NCBI RefSeq assembly: GCF_025602895.1
Contig: NW_026516242.1
Span: 351,323 to 415,322, forward strand
Length of the DNA stretch: 64,000 bases
Direction: 5' to 3'
Source of the DNA: Polychytrium aggregatum
Taxonomy: Eukaryota > Chytridiomycota > Chytridiomycetes > Polychytriales
Positions 52,685-62,993 of this stretch are shown piece after piece. Below the pieces are notes generated by a model. That model was not told the origin of the DNA. It made no database searches and saw only the letters and a list, made by a program, of their open reading frames with translations. The position numbers and the translations under genes were made by a program. Within the stretch, counting starts at the first letter, position 1. Each line of letters starts with the position of its first letter.

Positions 52685-55430
52685 GCAATCCTTGCTCTCG
52701 GGTCGTGCGTGACTTGACCATCTTGCAGGTATGGCAGGACTCGATGTACTTCTCGACGGTGCGCTTCATTCCAGGCCAGTATGCGACTTTGGCCAGTCGG
52801 TCGTATGTCTTCTCGACTCCAAAGTGTCCAGCGAGGGGCGAGTCGTGGACCTCTTGGAGCAACTTGGTCTTCAACGACGGAATGTCCGGCACACAGACAC
52901 GGCTGTCCTTCTTCAGGAGGAGCAGGCCATCACGCACTGTGTACTCGGATGATTCGTCGTCCTTGGGGAGCTTAGACACCTTTCGGAACAGTTCTCCGAA
53001 CTGTTTGTCGTTGGCGATGTTGTCTCGGACAACATCCAGCATCGTGTTGTCGACACTGACAGTCGACTCGTACAGTGACGCCAATTGGTAGTCGGGGCGT
53101 CGGGACAGTGCGTCAGGCACCACATTGAGTTTGCCTTTCTGGTATACAACCTCGTAGTTGTACTCGGCGAGGAACTCCATCCATCGCGCTTGGCGTCGGC
53201 TCAGGTTCTTCTTGGTGTCGAGGTAACGCAGTGACTGGTGGTCCGTCACAATCTTGAAGGGCTTGGCGGTACCGTGGAGGTACACTCGGAACTTCTGCAG
53301 CGCGTAGATGATCGCAAGCTGCTCCTTCTCGTGCACGGGATAGTTGATCTCGTGTTGGGACAGTTTGCGCGACTCGAAGGCAACGGGCCTTCCCTCCTGC
53401 ATCAAAACAGCTCCCACCGCAAAGTCGGAGGCGTCGGTGTGCACGGAGACATCCGTGTTCGGGTCGAACACAGCGAGGACAGGAGCGTTCGTCAAGGCGT
53501 GCTTGAGGGTCTCGAACGCTTGGCGTTGTGGGTGGTCCCACACGAAGGGGCACTCTTTGCGGAGTAGGTCTGTGAGTGGACCGGCAGTGCGCGCCAGATC
53601 GGGGATGAATCGGCGGTAGTAGTTGACGAGACCGAGAAACGACTGCACGTCAGAGACGCATGCGAGCGGCGGCCACTCGACCACAGACTTGACCTTGGCG
53701 GGGTCGACTTCGATTCCTCTTCCTGAGACAACGTGTCCCAGGAACGGGACTTGATTCTTGAAGAACTCACACTTGGACAGTTTGGCATACAACTTGTGCT
53801 CGCGTAGCTTGGCCAGCACGCGGGCGACATGACCTTCATGGGTCGCTTCATCCTTGCTGTACACAAGGATATCATCCAGGTACACGATGACAGAGTTGTC
53901 GAGCTCTTGGCGGAACACATCGTTCATCAGCTGCATGAACGTGGCAGGTGCGTTCGTCAATCCGAACGGCAGCACTAGGAACTCGTACAGTCCGTAGCGA
54001 GTCCTGAAGGCGGTCTTGTGGACATCATCCTCGTGGATGCGGATCTGATGGTAGCCTGAGCGGAGGTCTATCTTGCTAAAGACCTTTGCTCCACTCAGAC
54101 GATCCATCAACTCGTCGATCCTGGGCAACGGGTAGGTGTTCTTGATGGTCTGTTTGTTTAGTGCGCGATAGTCGACGCACATCCTGAGATCACCTTCTTT
54201 CTTCTTGACAAAGAGCACTGGTGCACCATACGGTGACTGGCTCGGGCGGATGAACCCATGGGCGAGGAGGTCATCCAACTGGCGCTTGAGTTCGTCCATC
54301 TCCGTCAGCGACAGTTGGTACGTCGGTCTTGACGGAGGCGACGAGCCTGGTTCGATGTCGATGCGATGATCGACGGTGCGTTGGGGTGGCAGGCATTGTG
54401 GCAACTGGTCGGGGAATACGTCCTTGTACTCGTCGAGCAGCTTGGTCACCACAGGCGGGGGACCGGGACCGGCTTGGTCGGTGTCGTCGACCTCACGCAC
54501 GACACAGAGGAACGACGTGTCCTTCTTGATCAGCCTCTTGAATTGCATGGCTGAGAGGAGAGGTGGCATGTTGGGTGAGGCCATGCCCTGCAGGACAATG
54601 TCAGGGCCAACACGGACAGTGCGGCCTTTCCAGTCGACGACTGGAGTCGGCTCGGCACGAGCAAGCCAGCTCATGCCGAGGATGGCATCGAACTTGGTGT
54701 CGATCACTTGGAACAACAGGACAGGATGGTACTTGGGATGGAGGGCCACTCGCAGGACCACTTGGTGTGTGCACTGCTGCACACGATCGTCTGCAAGCGC
54801 CACACTCATCGGCGACTTCTTCTTGGTTGCATGTATGTTGAGCTCCTGGAGCAAGCGTCTGCTGACAAAGTTGCAGCTTGCTCCAGAGTCCACCATCATT
54901 CGGACGGTGTGACCTTGGACGGTGGCAGGGAGGTACAGCAGGGACTCTTCATGGTCCTCCTGCACAGCCTCCTGCACCATGACTTGACTTGGGGGAACGG
55001 GCGACACTTGGTCTTGGTTGGCTTCATCACGGCCACTCGGACATTTTGGATAGGGTTCGGCCATTGCGGGGGCCTGCGGCGTCAGCACGCCATTGCACAC
55101 GACGTCCACGGCTTGCGGACACATGTCGGAAGCATCCGACACACACGACTTGACAGGGGTGAGGGCACAGGCGGTCCTGTCCCTCAAGGGTTCTTGATTT
55201 TCTTTTTTGTTTTGGTTTTCAATTTTGGTTTTCTCTTCACGTTCGTGGAGAGGCAGGCGGCTTGCGCCACCATGCACCTCTCGCACGACGCACAACACTT
55301 GGTTTGTTTCTCCTTCGGGGGAGGGGGCGAGGTGAACTTCCTCTGGAGACGCGTGGACTGCATTGAGCAATCCACGGCGTTGGTCTCCTACTAGGGCTCC
55401 AGAGCCACCTAGTAGGGTCGGCCGTTTCCC
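52685..55430 (-). pseudogene. pol: Pol of the outer reverse A element, C-terminus missing
   Basis: Minus strand from the heptamer at 55430 through protease, RT, RNase H and the integrase zinc region, ending at REQGLL where the forward A array begins. The DDE core and most of the chromodomain region are lost; only the last 179 bp survive at 30734-30912. The frame is otherwise open. Confidence 0.92.
55387..55430 (-). promoter_or_regulatory. Programmed -1 frameshift signal, outer reverse A element
   Basis: Reverse-complement copy of the A signal: GGGAAAC at 55430-55424 and the 9-bp stem ending at 55387. Confidence 0.82.
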
Positions 55431-56230
55431 GACTTCATGGGGCACTCCTTGGCCTGGTGTCCCGGTCGGTGACAGAAGAAGCAGGAACCATGGCGGAGGT
55501 CCTCCTGCTTCTGTCTGTCCTTGGGGGAGACAGTGGCAGCTTGCTGGAACCGGGAGCGGGGAGGGCCACGAGCCTCCATGGCGTTGACGTCAACGTCCAT
55601 GGGCTCAGGCATGGGTCTTGCGGGCGGGGCCGGGCGAGGCGGACGGGCTGGGACGTGATGAGACCGATGGCCGCCTGCCAGCTGCGGGTAGAACTGGCGG
55701 CCATGGTACTGGACGTTGTCGAGGTTCTCGGCAACGTCCATCATCACGTCCAGGGACTTGCGGGCATCAGGGTTGCTGGCGATGTACTCTCTGATCTTGG
55801 GCTTGAGGCCCTTCTGGAAGAGGTACATCGCATCAGCAGAGCCCAGCTCCTCAATCTGGGAGGAGAGGTCTTCAAACTCCTCGATGTAGCGGGTCACAGA
55901 ACCACGCTGCACGAGAGAGTATAGCTTGTCACGGGCAATGAGTTCAGCATTGGGGCTGCCGAAGCGGCGACGGAGGCGGTCCTTGAAGTCGTCAAACACA
56001 CCTTCGCTCTGCTCGTCGAACCCTTGGCGGCGGTACCAACGGTACGCCTGGTCCTTTAAGCAGAGCTTGGCGGCGACGATGTGGTGGGTGGGGGCGACTT
56101 GGGCAGCATCGAGGTAGTCCTCGAGTTGCTGCAGCCAGTCCTCCACCGAGGAGGAGCGGCTCTTCCCAGTAAACACTGGGGCACGGAAGGTCTTGAGGAA
56201 GGCTTCCGGAAGTGGGCGGGGGTTGCTCAT
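55409..56230 (-). CDS. gag: Gag of the outer reverse A element
   Basis: 273 residues with the same translation as the Gag of A1 and A2. Intact. Confidence 0.95.
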   Translation of the reverse strand: MSNPRPLPEAFLKTFRAPVFTGKSRSSSVEDWLQQLEDYLDAAQVAPTHHIVAAKLCLKDQAYRWYRRQGFDEQSEGVFDDFKDRLRRRFGSPNAELIARDKLYSLVQRGSVTRYIEEFEDLSSQIEELGSADAMYLFQKGLKPKIREYIASNPDARKSLDVMMDVAENLDNVQYHGRQFYPQLAGGHRSHHVPARPPRPAPPARPMPEPMDVDVNAMEARGPPRSRFQQAATVSPKDRQKQEDLRHGSCFFCHRPGHQAKECPMKSGNGRPY

Positions 56231-56352
56231 GGCAGGGGCAGGCTCCAGGGACAGAGAGGAGAGTCGGTCGGCAAGAGAGGCGGGATCCAGCTTGAGGATC
56301 TAGAAAGAGGACAAACAGGACGAAAACAAGACGAGGATTTCCGATGCTACCA

Positions 56353-56661
56353 TGTAACGTCCACTACTGGGACGTTGGGGCAAGACGGGGAGGGAGGGGG
56401 TACAAGACAAGACAGGACGGGGCAGAACAGGGCGGTGCTAGGCTACTCTAGCGGACGGGTGAGCTCGGGGAGCACTTACGTTTATTCACGATAAAACCGA
56501 ACTCCAGACAAACGGGGGGAACGGGGGCAACCCGCAGGTATACCCTGCGGTGGCCTGCCTGCGGTGCGTGAAAACGCAAAGCGCAGCACAGGTCACGACC
56601 CACTGCGCCGCGCAGTACGCGCAGTACGCGCAGCACAGCGTCGGAGATACCATCTCCTACA
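56353..56661 (-). repeat. LTR, family A (5' LTR of the outer reverse element)
   Basis: 309 bp, reverse orientation, followed on the right by TSD GAAGG and the resumed ORF1-like frame. Confidence 0.95.
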
Positions 56662-56811
56662 GAAGGGCTTTGCCACCAACCAGATTCTCAATATCAGCTT
56701 TGTCAACAACAGCGTCTGTGAGTTCGTTCTCAGGGACAAGAGCTTGAGGGATGAATTCCTGAAGCACATCATAGACATGAAATTCTCCGAAGTCGCGCAC
56801 ATGGACGTGTC
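56662..56811 (+). pseudogene. ORF1-like fragment, 3' part of the forward copy
   Basis: Continues the frame that stops at 30424 (KEKG then FATNQILNISFVNNSV). It ends at MDVS near 56811, where the sequence turns into the reverse complement of a second copy. Confidence 0.8.
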
Positions 56812-57271
56812 AAACTTCGCTGAGGTCGTTGGATTCCGCACATATCCTGGCAGCGCGTTCAATGAAGCTCTTGATTTGGAGCTTCTTGGACTCCTTCTCG
56901 GCCTCGGTGATCTTCGACACGTCCATGTGTGCGACTTCAGTGAATTTCATGTCCGTAATGTGCTTCAAGAATTCTTCTCTCGAGCTCTTGTCTCTGAGAA
57001 CAAACTCACAGACGCTGTTGTTGACAAAGCTGATATTGAGAATCTGGTTGGTGGCAAAGCCCTTCTCCTTGAAAGCTTGTCTGATCGTGCGGTAGCTACC
57101 CCGAGGGATACCCTTTACGTAAACCCAAGCGGCGTTGTCCATCCTATCCTTTAAGGGTCCTTCCTCGACAGGGACCGAGGATCTGATCATCCTGAATGGC
57201 GTGGCAGTCTTGGGCACCAGCCACTTGCCGTCGGTGGGGTCACGGCCGCGGAGGATGGCGCCGATGGCCTC
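56812..57271 (-). pseudogene. ORF1-like fragment, inverted second copy
   Basis: Minus-strand frame beginning at the LTR boundary (AIGAILRGRDPTDGKW) and running through WVYVKGIPRGSYRTIRQAF and FATNQILNISFVNNSV to IERAARICAESNDLSE. It diverges from the forward copy by scattered substitutions and extends ~40 residues past it. The two copies meet tail to tail. Its 5' part is cut off by A3. Confidence 0.75.
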
Positions 57272-57580
57272 TGTAACGTCCACTACTGGGACGTTGGGGC
57301 AAGACGGGGAGGGAGGGGGTACAAGACAAGACAGGACGGGGCAGAACAGGGCGGTGCTAGGCTACTCTAGCGGACGGGTGAGCTCGGGGAGCACTTACGT
57401 TTATTCACGATAAAACCGAACTCCAGACAAACGGGGGGAACGGGGGCAACCCGCAGGTATACCCTGCGGTGGCCTGCCTGCGGTGCGTGAAAACGCAAAG
57501 CGCAGCACAGGTCACGACCCACTGCGCCGCGCAGTACGCGCAGTACGCGCAGCACAGCGTCGGAGATACCATCTCCTACA
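57272..57580 (-). repeat. LTR, family A (3' LTR of A3)
   Basis: 309 bp, reverse orientation, inserted in the inverted ORF1-like copy. Confidence 0.95.
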
Positions 57581-57589
57581 CTCCCACAC

Positions 57590-60500
57590 TTAAGAAGGCT
57601 TCCTGCGAGGAGCCCTGCGTGTGCTCTTTATTTGGGGCTCCTCGAGGTGTTTACCGTATTTACTCAGCTCCTCGGGTGCATGGGACAAGTCCTCCAGTGT
57701 TTGCCATGTGTTGCCCGAGTGTGGGTAACCAACCCACTTGACATAAAACCGAAGTGACCCATCAGCCACTTTCTTGTGCCTCACGATCCTTTCGACTTCA
57801 TATTCTTGAGTATAGTATTGTCCGAGGTCGTCTTCCAGTGGTGCGTCGTCCGGGACACCTTCGTCGGCGTCGGGGAACTGTGCTGGACTGCGGGTCGTGT
57901 GGCGACGCAGCTTGGACACATGGAAGACAGGATGGAGCTTGCTTCCAGGTGGCAAGTCCAACAGGTAGTTGAGGGGACTGGGTCGGGCCGCTATCTTGAA
58001 CGGTCCTCGGTACTTGGGCAACAACTTCTTTGACTGGGCTTCGGGGACCTTGATGTTGTCGGCGTCCAGGTAGACAAGGTCTCCAACTTCAAAGGAGACA
58101 TCCTGGTGTCGGCGGTCGTAGTACTTCGCCATCACTTGTTGCGCATCCGTGAGCGCGTCGGCGATCATCTTGTGTCGGACTTGATGATCTTTGACAAAGG
58201 CACTTGGTTTGGGAAGGCAATCCAGCCGTGGACTCGGTCAGTGTCAAGGAGGTGGGAACATCAGGCTGGAATCCGTAGAGCGCCTCAAAGGGGCTCAAGC
58301 CAGTTGTGCTCGACTTGGCGGTGTTGTATGCAAACTCTGCATGACTCAGCTGTATGTCCCAGTCGTCTTGGCTGGTCGAGGCGTATGTCCTCAGGTATTG
58401 CTCGAGGGTGCGGATCGTCCGCTCGGACTGTCCATCCGTTTGTTGGTGGTGCGAGGTTGACATGTTCAGCTTGGTGCCGAGATGGTCGAACAGACTTGTC
58501 CAAAACAAGGAGGTGAATCGGGGGTCTCGATCACTGACGATGGACTTTGGGAGGCCGTGGTGCTTGAACACATGCTTGAAGAACAGCAGTGCAAGGTCAG
58601 GCGCGGAGCATGTCGTCTGGCACGGCACAAAGTGTGCCATCTTGCTGAACCTGTCGACAAAGACAGCGATTGCATCGTGGTCCAACTTGGTCGTCGGTAG
58701 ATGCGTGATGAGATCCATGGACATGCTGGTCCAGGGGCGGTCGGGAACAGGCAGGGGTTGCAGCAATCCTTGCTCTCGGGTCGTGCGTGACTTGACCATC
58801 TTGCAGGTATGGCAGGACTCGATGTACTTCTCGACGGTGCGCTTCATTCCAGGCCAGTATGCGACTTTGGCCAGTCGGTCGTATGTCTTCTCGACTCCAA
58901 AGTGTCCAGCGAGGGGCGAGTCGTGGACCTCTTGGAGCAACTTGGTCTTCAACGACGGAATGTCCGGCACACAGACACGGCTGTCCTTCTTCAGGAGGAG
59001 CAGGCCATCACGCACTGTGTACTCGGATGATTCGTCGTCCTTGGGGAGCTTAGACACCTTTCGGAACAGTTCTCCGAACTGTTTGTCGTTGGCGATGTTG
59101 TCTCGGACAACATCCAGCATCGTGTTGTCGACACTGACAGTCGACTCGTACAGTGACGCCAATTGGTAGTCGGGGCGTCGGGACAGTGCGTCAGGCACCA
59201 CATTGAGTTTGCCTTTCTGGTATACAACCTCGTAGTTGTACTCGGCGAGGAACTCCATCCATCGCGCTTGGCGTCGGCTCAGGTTCTTCTTGGTGTCGAG
59301 GTAACGCAGTGACTGGTGGTCCGTCACAATCTTGAAGGGCTTGGCGGTACCGTGGAGGTACACTCGGAACTTCTGCAGCGCGTAGATGATCGCAAGCTGC
59401 TCCTTCTCGTGCACGGGATAGTTGATCTCGTGTTGGGACAGTTTGCGCGACTCGAAGGCAACGGGCCTTCCCTCCTGCATCAAAACAGCTCCCACCGCAA
59501 AGTCGGAGGCGTCGGTGTGCACGGAGACATCCGTGTTCGGGTCGAACACAGCGAGGACAGGAGCGTTCGTCAAGGCGTGCTTGAGGGTCTCGAACGCTTG
59601 GCGTTGTGGGTGGTCCCACACGAAGGGGCACTCTTTGCGGAGTAGGTCTGTGAGTGGACCGGCAGTGCGCGCCAGATCGGGGATGAATCGGCGGTAGTAG
59701 TTGACGAGACCGAGAAACGACTGCACGTCAGAGACGCATGCGAGCGGCGGCCACTCGACCACAGACTTGACCTTGGCGGGGTCGACTTCGATTCCTCTTC
59801 CTGAGACAACGTGTCCCAGGAACGGGACTTGATTCTTGAAGAACTCACACTTGGACAGTTTGGCATACAACTTGTGCTCGCGTAGCTTGGCCAGCACGCG
59901 GGCGACATGACCTTCATGGGTCGCTTCATCCTTGCTGTACACAAGGATATCATCCAGGTACACGATGACAGAGTTGTCGAGCTCTTGGCGGAACACATCG
60001 TTCATCAGCTGCATGAACGTGGCAGGTGCGTTCGTCAATCCGAACGGCAGCACTAGGAACTCGTACAGTCCGTAGCGAGTCCTGAAGGCGGTCTTGTGGA
60101 CATCATCCTCGTGGATGCGGATCTGATGGTAGCCTGAGCGGAGGTCTATCTTGCTAAAGACCTTTGCTCCACTCAGACGATCCATCAACTCGTCGATCCT
60201 GGGCAACGGGTAGGTGTTCTTGATGGTCTGTTTGTTTAGTGCGCGATAGTCGACGCACATCCTGAGATCACCTTCTTTCTTCTTGACAAAGAGCACTGGT
60301 GCACCATACGGTGACTGGCTCGGGCGGATGAACCCATGGGCGAGGAGGTCATCCAACTGGCGCTTGAGTTCGTCCATCTCCGTCAGCGACAGTTGGTACG
60401 TCGGTCTTGACGGAGGCGACGAGCCTGGTTCGATGTCGATGCGATGATCGACGGTGCGTTGGGGTGGCAGGCATTGTGGCAACTGGTCGGGGAATACGTC

Positions 60501-61508
60501 CTTGTACTCGTCGAGCAGCTTGGTCACCACAGGCGGGGGACCGGGACCGGCTTGGTCGGTGTCGTCGACCTCACGCACGACACAGAGGAACGACGTGTCC
60601 TTCTTGATCAGCCTCTTGAATTGCATGGCTGAGAGGAGAGGTGGCATGTTGGGTGAGGCCATGCCCTGCAGGACAATGTCAGGGCCAACACGGACAGTGC
60701 GGCCTTTCCAGTCGACGACTGGAGTCGGCTCGGCACGAGCAAGCCAGCTCATGCCGAGGATGGCATCGAACTTGGTGTCGATCACTTGGAACAACAGGAC
60801 AGGATGGTACTTGGGATGGAGGGCCACTCGCAGGACCACTTGGTGTGTGCACTGCTGCACACGATCGTCTGCAAGCGCCACACTCATCGGCGACTTCTTC
60901 TTGGTTGCATGTATGTTGAGCTCCTGGAGCAAGCGTCTGCTGACAAAGTTGCAGCTTGCTCCAGAGTCCACCATCATTCGGACGGTGTGACCTTGGACGG
61001 TGGCAGGGAGGTACAGCAGGGACTCTTCATGGTCCTCCTGCACAGCCTCCTGCACCATGACTTGACTTGGGGGAACGGGCGACACTTGGTCTTGGTTGGC
61101 TTCATCACGGCCACTCGGACATTTTGGATAGGGTTCGGCCATTGCGGGGGCCTGCGGCGTCAGCACGCCATTGCACACGACGTCCACGGCTTGCGGACAC
61201 ATGTCGGAAGCATCCGACACACACGACTTGACAGGGGTGAGGGCACAGGCGGTCCTGTCCCTCAAGGGTTCTTGATTTTCTTTTTTGTTTTGGTTTTCAA
61301 TTTTGGTTTTCTCTTCACGTTCGTGGAGAGGCAGGCGGCTTGCGCCACCATGCACCTCTCGCACGACGCACAACACTTGGTTTGTTTCTCCTTCGGGGGA
61401 GGGGGCGAGGTGAACTTCCTCTGGAGACGCGTGGACTGCATTGAGCAATCCACGGCGTTGGTCTCCTACTAGGGCTCCAGAGCCACCTAGTAGGGTCGGC
61501 CGTTTCCC
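57590..61508 (-). pseudogene. pol: Pol of A3, one-base frameshift
   Basis: Open on the minus strand from the heptamer at 61508 through protease, RT (YLDD), RNase H and the integrase DDE core as far as about 58214. There TTCCC replaces TCCC (relative to A2) and the frame changes. The GPF module and chromodomain continue in the other frame to 57590. As it stands the protein would lose its chromodomain. Confidence 0.92.
61465..61508 (-). promoter_or_regulatory. Programmed -1 frameshift signal, A3
   Basis: GGGAAAC at 61508-61502 on the minus strand and the same 9-bp stem as other A copies. Confidence 0.82.
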
Positions 61509-62308
61509 GACTTCATGGGGCACTCCTTGGCCTGGTGTCCCGGTCGGTGACAGAAGAAGCAGGAACCATGGCGGAGGTCCTCCTGCTTCTGTCTGTCCTT
61601 GGGGGAGACAGTGGCAGCTTGCTGGAACCGGGAGCGGGGAGGGCCACGAGCCTCCATGGCGTTGACGTCAACGTCCATGGGCTCAGGCATGGGTCTTGCG
61701 GGCGGGGCCGGGCGAGGCGGACGGGCTGGGACGTGATGAGACCGATGGCCGCCTGCCAGCTGCGGGTAGAACTGGCGGCCATGGTACTGGACGTTGTCGA
61801 GGTTCTCGGCAACGTCCATCATCACGTCCAGGGACTTGCGGGCATCAGGGTTGCTGGCGATGTACTCTCTGATCTTGGGCTTGAGGCCCTTCTGGAAGAG
61901 GTACATCGCATCAGCAGAGCCCAGCTCCTCAATCTGGGAGGAGAGGTCTTCAAACTCCTCGATGTAGCGGGTCACAGAACCACGCTGCACGAGAGAGTAT
62001 AGCTTGTCACGGGCAATGAGTTCAGCATTGGGGCTGCCGAAGCGGCGACGGAGGCGGTCCTTGAAGTCGTCAAACACACCTTCGCTCTGCTCGTCGAACC
62101 CTTGGCGGCGGTACCAACGGTACGCCTGGTCCTTTAAGCAGAGCTTGGCGGCGACGATGTGGTGGGTGGGGGCGACTTGGGCAGCATCGAGGTAGTCCTC
62201 GAGTTGCTGCAGCCAGTCCTCCACCGAGGAGGAGCGGCTCTTCCCAGTAAACACTGGGGCACGGAAGGTCTTGAGGAAGGCTTCCGGAAGTGGGCGGGGG
62301 TTGCTCAT
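61487..62308 (-). CDS. gag: Gag of A3
   Basis: 273 residues, same translation as the other A copies, CCHC knuckle near the C-terminus. Intact. Confidence 0.95.
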   Translation of the reverse strand: MSNPRPLPEAFLKTFRAPVFTGKSRSSSVEDWLQQLEDYLDAAQVAPTHHIVAAKLCLKDQAYRWYRRQGFDEQSEGVFDDFKDRLRRRFGSPNAELIARDKLYSLVQRGSVTRYIEEFEDLSSQIEELGSADAMYLFQKGLKPKIREYIASNPDARKSLDVMMDVAENLDNVQYHGRQFYPQLAGGHRSHHVPARPPRPAPPARPMPEPMDVDVNAMEARGPPRSRFQQAATVSPKDRQKQEDLRHGSCFFCHRPGHQAKECPMKSGNGRPY

Positions 62309-62430
62309 GGCAGGGGCAGGCTCCAGGGACAGAGAGGAGAGTCGGTCGGCAAGAGAGGCGGGATCCAGCTTGAGGATCTAGAAAGAGGACAAACAGGACG
62401 AAAACAAGACGAGGATTTCCGATGCTACCA

Positions 62431-62702
62431 TGTAACGTCCACTACTGGGACGTTGGGGCAAGACGGGGAGGGAGGGGGGTACAAGACAAGACAGGACGGG
62501 GCAGAACAGGGCGGTGCTAGGCTACTCTAGCGGACGGGTGAGCTCGGGGAGCACTTACGTTTATTCACGATAAAACCGAACTCCAGACAAACGGGGGGAA
62601 CGGGGGCAACCCGCAGGTATACCCTGCGGTGGCCTGCCTGCGGTGCGTGAAAACGCAAAGCGCAGCACAGGTCACGACCCACTGCGCCGCGCAGTACGCG
62701 CA
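62431..62702 (-). repeat. LTR, family A (5' LTR of A3), interrupted
   Basis: First 272 bp of the reverse-oriented LTR, with one extra G in a G-run relative to its partner at 57272. Broken at 62702 by the LTR of element D; the last five bases are GCGCA. Confidence 0.92.
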
Positions 62703-62972
62703 TGTGACAGAGCGCAGCAAGGCCGCCGATGACTCTGCCAACTCCGCTCCGCAGCCTCGTCCGCAGGCATCCGCACCTTCCGCAGCCACGCCCGCCGACC
62801 GCAGGCACCAGCTCACCGCCTGCGGACCGCGAGAGGAGGGTCGATAAATAGGATGCCCTTGAGCTTAACAAATAAACTCCAGGCAGACAACGCCAGTAAA
62901 ACCAGTCCCAGCCCGATCCCAGTTCAGTCCCAGCCCAGGTCCAGTCCCAGCCCAGTTCCCATCCCCGTTACA
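62703..62972 (+). repeat. 5' LTR of element D
   Basis: 270 bp, TGTGACAG to CCGTTACA, with an ATAAATA TATA-like box at 62844 and AATAAA near 62871. The boundary rests on the exact break in the A3 LTR on the left and the primer-site position on the right. Confidence 0.75.
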
Positions 62973-62984
62973 GTTTGTCTGCCT
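62881..62984 (+). promoter_or_regulatory. Self-priming pair of element D
   Basis: AGGCAGACAA (62881-62890), ~38 bp after the TATA-like box, is the reverse complement of TTGTCTGCCT (62975-62984), two bases after the LTR end. The sequence is non-palindromic and unrelated to that of B and C. Confidence 0.75.
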
Positions 62985-62993
62985 CCTCTCATC

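Larger units (their letters stand above)
30425..56661 (-). mobile_element. Reverse-oriented family A Ty3/gypsy element, split and partly deleted
   Basis: The outermost insertion of the nest. Its 3' LTR (30425-30733) and the last 179 bp of its body (30734-30912) are on the left; the rest (52685-56352) and its 5' LTR (56353-56661) are on the right. TSD GAAGG (30420-30424 and 56662-56666) brackets the whole and interrupts the ORF1-like frame. Between 30912 and 52685 sit two forward A elements. About 1.0 kb of this element's integrase/chromodomain region, present in the copy at 57759-58762, is missing at that junction. Confidence 0.9.
57272..62702 (-). mobile_element. Family A element A3, reverse, nearly complete
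   Basis: 3' LTR 57272-57580, body 57581-62430, 5' LTR from 62431, cut at 62702 by element D. The left flank is GCCTC (57267-57271); its duplicate lies beyond the window if D is intact. Gag is intact. Pol has one inserted base at about 58214 that splits integrase from chromodomain. Confidence 0.93.
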
